DNA of 64,000 nucleotides from Kribbella sindirgiensis (lineage in GTDB: Bacteria; Actinomycetota; Actinomycetes; Propionibacteriales; Kribbellaceae), in contig NZ_SJKA01000017.1 of the NCBI RefSeq assembly GCF_004331435.1, positions 62,001-126,000 on the forward strand. Reading direction: 5' to 3'. The notes beneath the pieces were generated by a model. That model did not search any database and was not told the DNA's origin. It saw only the letters and a list, made by a program, of their open reading frames with translations. This document shows positions 58,537 to 64,000 of this stretch, one piece after another (positions within the stretch are counted from its first letter, which is position 1; each line of letters starts with the position of its first letter). The translations under genes were made by a program, and so were the position numbers.

Positions 58537-59496
58537 ATGAGGAATCTTTCCCGCCGTGGGTTGTTCGCTGGTGCCGCCGCTGTGGTTGTCGGTGGAGCCC
58601 TGCCGGCCGCCGCCAGTCCGTCGACCTTGACGCCCACCCGGCGGTTCGCGCTCGACGGGCCGGGTGGCGAGGTGTTCCGCGGCAAGCCGCTGGCGGACGT
58701 GACGGTCATGCAGTCGATCGCCTTCGACAGCGCGAACCAGCGGCTCTTCGCGGGGCAGCTGCGGGCCGGATCGCCTGCTACCAGTGGTGATCTCACGCTG
58801 ACCCAGCTCACGCTCGCCGGCGACGTCGTCGGGCACATGTACCTGAGCGGGTTCGGCCACGCGGTCTCGATCGGCGCGGAGACCGTCGGGCGTACGACGT
58901 ACCTCTGGACCGAGACCGACGTCGACACGGCGAACGCGCGCGGCCGGCAGATCGCCCGTTTCCGGTGGCAGGACGGCGCGACGCTGACGAAGGACTCCCC
59001 GGGACTGCGCAGTTGGAAGCCGGTCGCCGACGGCGCCGTGTTCACGCCGTCCGTGGATCAGCGGCACGGCCGGATCGGCATCCGGCACACGCTGGCGGAC
59101 GGGTTCCACATCAACGTGTACTCGCTGGCCGCGGCGCGCGCCGGGGACTTCTCGCGGGTGCTCGCATCGTTCAAACAGCCCGCGATGACCGCGGGTATCG
59201 ACTTCCAGGGCTGGGCGCTGTACGGCTCGTACGTCTATCTGTGGGAAGGCGAGGCGTACGCCGGTACGCCCGACCCCGCGGTGGCGACGTCGCGGCTCTG
59301 GACGTACGACATCGTCAAGGGCGAGGTTGTCGAGTCCGTGAAGATCGTGGACGGCGCCGACCTGGTCTACCGCGAAGCCGAGGGTGTCGGGGTGTACGTC
59401 GACCGGCGCGGCTGCCCGCAACTCTGCTTCGGCTTCGCCTCCGGCGTGACGCGCGACCGTCGCGCGAACCTGTTCTATCGCAACAGATTGGTCTGA
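58537..59496 (+). CDS. Tat-exported beta-propeller-like protein (paralog 1)
   Basis: A 319-residue protein with a Tat signal (MRNLSRRGLFAGAAAVVVGG). The mature part looks like a beta-propeller of the type found in phage receptor-binding/teichoic-acid-related proteins (VMQSIAFDSANQRLFAGQL, YLWTETDVDTANARGRQIAR, WALYGSYVYLWEGEAY, FGFASGVTRDRRANLFYRN). Relatives in Streptomyces carry phage baseplate-like names, but no phage genes surround it. It precedes a close paralog by three bases. An extracellular binding or lyase-like function is possible. Confidence 0.82.
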   Translation: MRNLSRRGLFAGAAAVVVGGALPAAASPSTLTPTRRFALDGPGGEVFRGKPLADVTVMQSIAFDSANQRLFAGQLRAGSPATSGDLTLTQLTLAGDVVGHMYLSGFGHAVSIGAETVGRTTYLWTETDVDTANARGRQIARFRWQDGATLTKDSPGLRSWKPVADGAVFTPSVDQRHGRIGIRHTLADGFHINVYSLAAARAGDFSRVLASFKQPAMTAGIDFQGWALYGSYVYLWEGEAYAGTPDPAVATSRLWTYDIVKGEVVESVKIVDGADLVYREAEGVGVYVDRRGCPQLCFGFASGVTRDRRANLFYRNRLV

Positions 59497-59499
59497 CCC

Positions 59500-60465
59500 A
59501 TGGACAATTTGTCCCGTCGTGGATTGCTGACCGGAGCCGGCGCAGTGGTTGCCGCCGGCACCCTCGGCGTACCCGCGGCCACCGCCCGGACCCTGTCCCT
59601 CCCAACCTCCAAGCGCTTCGTCATGGGCGGAGCCGGTGGCGAGATCTTCCGCAGCAAACCGCTGCAGGATGTGACCGTCATGCAGTCGTTCGCGTTCGAC
59701 ACCCCGAACAACCGGCTCTTCACCGGCCAGGTGCGTGCCGGTTCGTCGGCCAACAGCGGCAACCTGACTCTGACCCAACTGAGCATCGACACGGGCGCCA
59801 TCCTCGGGCACATGTACCTGACCGGGTTCGGTCATGCGGTGTCGATCGGTGCGGAGGCCGTCGGAAGTACGACGTACATCTGGACGGAAACCGATGTGGA
59901 CACGGCCAACGGGCGCGGGCGGCAGATCACCCGCTTCCCGTGGCGGAACGGTACGACGCTGACGTCCACGTCGGTCACCAAGTGGAAGCCGGTTGCGAAC
60001 GGCACTGTGTTCACGCCTGCGGTCGACCAGCGGTACGGCCGGCTCGGGGTGCGGTATGCGCTGTCGGACGGGATGCACATCAACGTGTACTCGCTGGCTG
60101 CGGCACGGGCCGGGGACTTCTCGACCGTGCTCGCGTCGTTCAAGCAGCCTGCGCTGACGTCCGGAGTCGCCTTCCAGGGATGGGCGCTGTACGGCTCGTA
60201 CGTCTACCTGTGGGAAGGCAACGCCTATCCGGGCAGCCCGAATCAGGACGACGTGACGTCGAAACTGTGGTGCTACGACATCAACGCCGGTCAGCTCGTC
60301 GACTCGTTCCGCACGCTGGCGGGGTGGAGCCTGACCTATCGCGAAGCCGAAGGTATGGCCGTCTACGGCTCCACCGACGCGACGGCTCGTCTGTACTTCG
60401 GTTTCGCCTCCGGCGTCGCCGGCGACCGCCGCGCCAACCTCTTCTACCGCAACGAGCTCACCTGA
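59500..60465 (+). CDS. Tat-exported beta-propeller-like protein (paralog 2)
   Basis: A 321-residue protein closely similar along its whole length to the preceding one; shared blocks include HINVYSLAAARAGDFS, WALYGSYVYLWEG and RRANLFYRN. Its Tat signal is MDNLSRRGLLTGAGAVVAAG. The two genes are a tandem duplication with a 3-base spacer and probably one transcript. The pattern of differences, spread evenly, suggests an old duplication with both copies maintained. Confidence 0.82.
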   Translation: MDNLSRRGLLTGAGAVVAAGTLGVPAATARTLSLPTSKRFVMGGAGGEIFRSKPLQDVTVMQSFAFDTPNNRLFTGQVRAGSSANSGNLTLTQLSIDTGAILGHMYLTGFGHAVSIGAEAVGSTTYIWTETDVDTANGRGRQITRFPWRNGTTLTSTSVTKWKPVANGTVFTPAVDQRYGRLGVRYALSDGMHINVYSLAAARAGDFSTVLASFKQPALTSGVAFQGWALYGSYVYLWEGNAYPGSPNQDDVTSKLWCYDINAGQLVDSFRTLAGWSLTYREAEGMAVYGSTDATARLYFGFASGVAGDRRANLFYRNELT

Positions 60466-60467
60466 CG

Positions 60468-60767
60468 TACCACCTCGCACTGGGCGACTCGCTGGCGTGC
60501 GGATTCCAGCGCCCCGGCGAGACGACCGAAACCTTCGTCACGGGTCAGTGCCCGTGGAACGCGGCCGACCTGATCACGATCTCACTGTGGGGCAACGACG
60601 CCAACGCCTTCGTTGCCTCCTGCAACGGAAACGTGCAGTGCATCATCGACGGCGCACCGGCCGCGATCGCCCGCGTCGCCGGGAACCTGCGCGCCATCCT
60701 GCAAGCCCTCCGAGCGACCGCCCCGGACGCCGCCCTGGCCGACCTCACCGAATCAGCCCTCAACTGA
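60468..60767 (+). pseudogene. GDSL/SGNH lipase remnant
   Basis: Right after the second propeller gene a frame without its own start shows SGNH block I (YHLALGDSLACGFQRPGE) and then, after about a dozen residues, the later block ITISLWGNDANAFVASC. In complete enzymes these blocks are separated by some 60-80 residues and are followed by a catalytic Asp-x-x-His block, which is missing here. It is a lipase with an internal deletion and a truncated C-terminus. Confidence 0.65.
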
Positions 60768-60793
60768 CCATCCCGCCACCACGACCGGGGCGA

Positions 60794-61435
60794 TTACTGG
60801 GCTACGCCGTACAGGCGGTCGCCGGCGTCGCCCAGGCCGGGGACTATGTAGCCTCTTTCGTTCAGGTGGGAGTCCATGCCGGCGATGACGAGGTTGCACG
60901 GTACGTCGAGGTGGGTCAGTTCGTTCTCGACGCGTTTGACGCCTTCGGGGGCGGCCAGGAGGCAGATCGCGGTGATGTGGTCGGCGCCGCGGTCCACCAG
61001 GAACTGGATGGCGGCGGCGAGGGTGCCGCCGGTGGCGAGCATCGGGTCGAGGACGTAGCACTGGCGTCCGGACAGGTCGTCGGGGAGGCGTTCGGCGTAC
61101 GTCGACGCGGTCAGGGTCTCCTCGTTCCGGACCATGCCGAGGAAGCCGACCTCCGCGGTGGGAAGCAGCCGGGTCATGCCCTCGAGCATGCCGAGGCCGG
61201 CGCGCAGGATCGGGACGACGAGCGGCTTCGGGGCGGTGAGCTTCACGCCCTGCGCCTCCGCGACCGGGGTCTGCACCGTGACCGGACCGGTGCGCACGTC
61301 CCGGGTCGCCTCGTAGGCGAGCAGCGTGACGAGTTCCTCGGTCAGCCGCCGGAACGTAGGTGAGTCCGTGTGCTCGTCGCGCAGCGCGGTGAGCTTGTGG
61401 GCGACGAGCGGGTGGTCCACGACGAGGATCTGCAT
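60794..61435 (-). CDS. upp: Uracil phosphoribosyltransferase
   Basis: A 213-residue UPRT making UMP from uracil and PRPP. The PRPP-binding loop is YVLDPMLATGGT (about 127-138); VPILRAGLGMLEG (about 74-86) and the C-terminal PGLGDAGDRLYG uracil-binding stretch are typical. ATG 61435 has no good ribosome site; a TACCGT -10-like element lies eight bases upstream, so a leaderless start is possible. An unusual 17-bp hairpin lies just upstream. Confidence 0.96.
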   Translation of the reverse strand: MQILVVDHPLVAHKLTALRDEHTDSPTFRRLTEELVTLLAYEATRDVRTGPVTVQTPVAEAQGVKLTAPKPLVVPILRAGLGMLEGMTRLLPTAEVGFLGMVRNEETLTASTYAERLPDDLSGRQCYVLDPMLATGGTLAAAIQFLVDRGADHITAICLLAAPEGVKRVENELTHLDVPCNLVIAGMDSHLNERGYIVPGLGDAGDRLYGVAQ

Positions 61436-61452
61436 AAGGCCGAACGGTACCT

Positions 61453-61493
61453 GAGAGGGCGTCTGAGAACCCTGCGTTCTCAGACGCCCTCTC
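61453..61493. promoter_or_regulatory. Perfect 17-bp hairpin between upp and a divergent small gene
   Basis: GAGAGGGCGTCTGAGAA (61453-61469) pairs perfectly with 61477-61493 across a 7-base loop. It begins 18 bases upstream of the upp start codon. Because both flanking genes point away from it, it cannot be an ordinary terminator of either. It may be a 5'-leader attenuator of upp, an operator, or a guard against antisense transcription. Confidence 0.6.
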
Positions 61494-61579
61494 GGCGATT
61501 CGCGGCGGGAAGGCGCGCTCGCTGCCAGACTGGAAACTGCATTGGATTCTGCCCTGTTCGCCCACCAGGGAGTAGTTCG

Positions 61580-61741
61580 ATGACCGAGAAGACGCCCGAA
61601 CAGCTCGAGCGGCTGCGGCGCCGTGCCGCCTTTCTGCGTGAGCTGGACGAAGCACGCGCCCTCCGCGACCGGATCGCGCCCCGCCGGGCCCGGGTCCGGC
61701 AGCTGCGTGAGGCGATGCGCAGAGCGACGTACCATCACTGA
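61580..61741 (+). CDS. Small highly charged helical protein (53 residues)
   Basis: ATG 61580 is preceded by AGGGAG (about nine bases upstream). The product is a single long Arg/Glu-rich helix or coiled coil (LERLRRRAAFLRELDEARAL, then RRARVRQLREAMRRA). No enzyme motif or membrane segment is present. It may bind nucleic acid or a protein partner. It ends 74 bases before the tRNA adenosine deaminase-associated gene. I do not know a function. Confidence 0.6.
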   Translation: MTEKTPEQLERLRRRAAFLRELDEARALRDRIAPRRARVRQLREAMRRATYHH

Positions 61742-61815
61742 GCGTTGACCGGTGTTGGTGGATCTGATATCGGCTTGAGATCGCCGGGACGCCGCAGGTC
61801 TGGGACGATGATGCG

Positions 61816-62301
61816 GTGTCTGATGCCACGGTTACCGACCTGGACTTCGCGGTCGCTGCGTACACCGAGGACGGGAACTGGACCGTCACGCCGCTGGTAC
61901 TGCGCGGTGAGCCCGATCTGTCCACGCTGGTGTCCGCGCTCCGCCGGTATCCCGGTGAGGCCGGGGTGCTCGGCCTGGTGTCGGTCGACGAGGACTTCTT
62001 CGTCCTGGTCAGGGTGCTCGGCGGCCGCGCCCGGCTGCTGATCTCCGACGTGACCGCCGCGACCGAGTGGCCGCTGGCCCGGCAGGTCGTGGACGAGTTG
62101 GACATCCCGCTGGCCGATGACGACGACGAGCAGGTGCCGGCCGGCGACCTGGCGATCGTCGCGGACCTCGGGATGGCCGCGATGGATCTCGGCGCGCTCT
62201 GCGACGACGTCGATCTCTACCCGTACGAGATGCTCGAGGAGATCGCCGAGACGCTTGGCTTCGGCAACCAGTTCCACGACGCGATCGAAGCCGTTGGCTA
62301 G
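61816..62301 (+). CDS. tRNA adenosine deaminase-associated protein
   Basis: A 161-residue acidic protein that actinobacteria encode just upstream of tadA. Marks are DLDFAVAAYTEDGNWTVTPL, FVLVRVLGGRARLLISDVTA (about 62-81) and the acidic ELDIPLADDDDEQVPAGDL; the C-terminal half is rich in Asp/Glu. The start GTG 61816 is not preceded by a clear ribosome site. Its 3' end overlaps the probable tadA start by eight bases. The role in A-to-I tRNA editing is presumed from the pairing. Confidence 0.88.
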   Translation: MSDATVTDLDFAVAAYTEDGNWTVTPLVLRGEPDLSTLVSALRRYPGEAGVLGLVSVDEDFFVLVRVLGGRARLLISDVTAATEWPLARQVVDELDIPLADDDDEQVPAGDLAIVADLGMAAMDLGALCDDVDLYPYEMLEEIAETLGFGNQFHDAIEAVG

Positions 62302-62761
62302 CCCGATCCTGCGGCAGGCGTGGTCGCGGTTGATGACGCTGGCCCTCGAGGAGGCCGAGCGGGCGTTGCCCGACGTACCGATCGGGGCGCTCGTGGTGGA
62401 CGAGGCCGGCGAGATCATCGGGCGCGGGCACAACGAGCGGGAGGCGACCGGCGATCCGACCGCGCACGCGGAGGTGCTCGCGATCCGCGACGCGGCCCGG
62501 AAGGTCGGCGAGTGGCGGCTGACCGGGTGCACGCTGGTGGTCACGCTGGAGCCGTGCACGATGTGCGCGGGGGCGATCGTGCTGTCCCGGCTGGACCGGC
62601 TGATCTTCGCGGCGTACGACGAGAAGGCCGGCGCGGTGGGGTCGCTGTGGGACGTCGTACGGGACCGTCGGCTCAACCACCGGCCCGAGGTGATCGGCGG
62701 TGTGATGGCCGACGAGGCCGGTGCGCGGCTGCGCGATTTCTTCATCGGCCACAGACCTTGA
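62294..62761 (+). CDS. tadA: tRNA-specific adenosine deaminase
   Basis: A cytidine deaminase-fold enzyme converting A34 to inosine in tRNA-Arg(ACG). The zinc site is complete: HAE at about 58-60 (PTAHAEVLAIRDAA) and PCTMC at 87-91. I chose TTG 62294, which keeps the N-terminal helix (SPILRQAWSRLMTLALEEAE) usual for the family and overlaps the preceding stop; ATG 62333 would shorten that helix. It is directly followed by a tRNA-Ser gene 14 bases away. Confidence 0.9.
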   Translation: MASPILRQAWSRLMTLALEEAERALPDVPIGALVVDEAGEIIGRGHNEREATGDPTAHAEVLAIRDAARKVGEWRLTGCTLVVTLEPCTMCAGAIVLSRLDRLIFAAYDEKAGAVGSLWDVVRDRRLNHRPEVIGGVMADEAGARLRDFFIGHRP

Positions 62762-62774
62762 TATTGTCCTCGGC

Positions 62775-62865
62775 GGTGGCGTGTCCGAGCGGCCGAAGGA
62801 GCGCGCCTCGAAAGCGCGTGACGGGCAACCCCCGTCCGAGGGTTCAAATCCCTCCGCCACCGCCA
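62775..62865 (+). tRNA. tRNA-Ser(CGA)
   Basis: A 91-base type II tRNA with CCA encoded. The acceptor stem is GGTGGCG (62775-62781)/CGCCACC (62855-62861), discriminator G 62862. The anticodon stem CGCGC/GCGCG encloses CTCGAAA, giving anticodon CGA at 62809-62811. A long variable arm (ACGGGCAACCCCCGT) and GGTTCAAATCC T-loop confirm a serine tRNA. Confidence 0.97.
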
Positions 62866-62895
62866 TTCGCCCTCCGGGGCGGCCAGATAGGCCGG

Positions 62896-62927
62896 AGACC
62901 CTGATGCTGTGTGATGCGTCAGGGTCT
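62896..62927 (+). terminator. Terminator after tRNA-Ser
   Basis: AGACCCTGA (62896-62904) pairs perfectly with TCAGGGTCT (62919-62927); the pair encloses a 14-base loop and is followed by the T/C-rich TCGTCTCTCT. It lies 31 bases downstream of the tRNA and ends 46 bases before the antiporter start. Confidence 0.7.
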
Positions 62928-62972
62928 TCGTCTCTCTGGACCTGACTCGGGACGCTCGACGAGAGGGCCCCT

Positions 62973-64000
62973 ATGGATGTTGCGGAGCTCGACCGGATCC
63001 TGCTGGGCGGTGCGGCGGTTCTGCTGGTCGCCGTGGTCGCGGTGCGGTTCTCCGCGCGGCTCGGGCTCCCGTCGCTGCTGATCTACCTCGGGATGGGGCT
63101 GCTCCTGGGGGAGTCGGGCCCGGGGCACATCCACTTCGAGGACGCGCAACTGGCGCACGCGCTCGGGTTCGCGGCGCTGGTCGTGATCCTCACCGAGGGC
63201 GGTCTGACGACCCGGTGGAACGAAGTACGGCCGGTGATGCCGCTCGGGCTGGTGCTCGCGACGGTAGGAGTCGCGGTCAGTGTCGGTGTCGTCGCCTGTG
63301 TGGCGCATTTCGTGCTGGGGCTGAGCTGGCAGCTGTCGGTGCTGCTCGGGGCCGTGACGTCGCCGACGGACGCGGCGGCCGTGTTCTCGGTGCTCAGACG
63401 GGTGCCGATCCGGCCGCGGCTGCGGGGCGCGCTCGAGGCGGAATCCGGCCTGAACGACGCTCCGACCGTGCTGCTGGTCACACTCGTGAGCACCGGCGAG
63501 GTCGGCGAGAAGGGCCTGCTGTGGTTCAGCGGCCTGGTCGTCTACGAGCTGGTCGTCGGCGCGCTGTTCGGGCTGCTGATCGGGTGGGTGAGCGTCGGGC
63601 TGATCCGCCGGATGGCGCTCGGCTCCGCCGGCCTGTACCCGCTCGCGGTGCTCTCCGTGGCCTTCATCTCGTACGCCGGTGGCTCGGTGCTGCTCCACGT
63701 GTCGGGGTTCGCGGCCGTGTACGTGACGTCGCTGGTGCTGGGACGGGCGGAGCTGCCGCACCGGATGGCGACCCGGTCCTTCGTCGACGGGATCGCCTGG
63801 CTCGCGCAGATCGGGTTGTTCGTGATGCTCGGGCTGCTGGCGTCGCCAGGGGACTTCGAGCTGAACGACGTACTGGTCGCACTGGTGATCGGGGTCGCGG
63901 TGACGGTCGTCGGGCGGTTCGCCTCGGTGGCGATCTCGGCGGCGCCGTTCCGGTTGCCGTGGCGGGAGCGGACGTTCATCTCGTGGGCGGGTCTGCGGGG
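62973..64000 (+). CDS. K+/H+ or Na+/H+ antiporter (CPA1, NhaP2-type), 5' part
   Basis: The gene runs off the right end; the first 342 codons are present. ATG 62973 has GAGAGGG upstream. The protein is a CPA1 antiporter: many membrane segments (AAVLLVAVVAVRFSARLGLP, LLIYLGMGLLLGESGPGHIH), VILTEGGLTTRW, TSPTDAAAVFSVLRR with the conserved Asp (about 135) and EAESGLNDAPTVLLV (about 158-172), the ion-binding acidic motif of CPA1 proteins. The family exchanges K+ or Na+ for protons. A cytoplasmic RCK/TrkA_C domain may follow beyond the window. Confidence 0.92.
   Translation, partial: MDVAELDRILLGGAAVLLVAVVAVRFSARLGLPSLLIYLGMGLLLGESGPGHIHFEDAQLAHALGFAALVVILTEGGLTTRWNEVRPVMPLGLVLATVGVAVSVGVVACVAHFVLGLSWQLSVLLGAVTSPTDAAAVFSVLRRVPIRPRLRGALEAESGLNDAPTVLLVTLVSTGEVGEKGLLWFSGLVVYELVVGALFGLLIGWVSVGLIRRMALGSAGLYPLAVLSVAFISYAGGSVLLHVSGFAAVYVTSLVLGRAELPHRMATRSFVDGIAWLAQIGLFVMLGLLASPGDFELNDVLVALVIGVAVTVVGRFASVAISAAPFRLPWRERTFISWAGLR

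Noticed and set aside
58537..60465. Phage tail genes
   Set aside because: The two propeller-like proteins have Tat signals and no phage genes are nearby; a prophage is not supported.

Overview
The window reads as chromosomal DNA of a high-GC actinobacterium. It is strongly GC-biased throughout, uses many GTG starts, carries numerous Tat substrates, and has typical actinobacterial families (MmyB-type regulators, DUF559 proteins, a tRNA adenosine deaminase-associated protein beside tadA, CUT1 sugar importers without their own ATPase). Style and gene content fit Propionibacteriales, most likely Kribbella; that is inference, since no rRNA or marker gene was compared. No plasmid, phage, CRISPR or insertion sequence is evident, and no stretch longer than 300 bases lacks a gene.

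Layout. 1-8.5 kb: a PucR regulator diverges from a tightly overlapping ureide/glyoxylate operon (hyi, glxR, gcl, glxK, allB, allE) preceded by a tandem pair of operator-like sites. 8.6-14.8 kb: acetyltransferase, SDR, a drug-exporter type ABC pair with a divergent TetR regulator, a flavin reductase/LLM monooxygenase pair and a TPR protein. 14.8-24.5 kb: aldo/keto reductase, two PhoD phosphodiesterases around an MmyB regulator/SDR pair, a VbhA/Fic toxin-antitoxin pair whose Fic motif lacks both arginines, an acetyltransferase and an unknown gene. 24.5-31.7 kb: a GAF-PAS-GGDEF protein, then a five-gene sugar operon (cupin, Gfo/Idh/MocA dehydrogenase, DUF993, two TIM-barrel isomerases) behind two LacI-type operators, and a Tat-exported nuclease-fold protein. 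31.7-44.7 kb: a pentose-type locus with an FGGY kinase, nucleoside hydrolase, CUT1 importer, TIM-barrel isomerase, split transketolase, an apiosidase-like gene broken by a 4-base duplication, a SorC regulator and a ThrE exporter. A canonical ribB with an FMN riboswitch lies inside this locus.

44.7-53.6 kb: a secreted DUF4185 protein; a structured leader before a rare riboflavin synthase/DHBP synthase fusion with altered active sites; a methyltransferase; a cNMP-binding domain protein coupled to an Rv1264-like adenylate cyclase; a PadR/HAAS membrane pair; and a frameshifted AraC regulator beside an intact DinB-like ORF. 53.6-64 kb: a DUF559 gene with an internal deletion between two copies of a 48-bp palindromic repeat, a secreted X-Pro peptidase, a LacI regulator, menB, two tandem Tat-exported beta-propeller-like paralogs followed by a GDSL lipase remnant, upp with an unusual 17-bp upstream hairpin, tadA with its partner, tRNA-Ser(CGA), and the 5' part of a K+/H+ antiporter.

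The most unusual items are the RibE-RibB fusion with its structured leader, the possible apiose/nucleoside locus with its decaying glycosidase, the atypical Fic toxin, and the palindromic repeat flanking the DUF559 gene. All functions are assigned from protein and motif recognition by eye; no database search was run.
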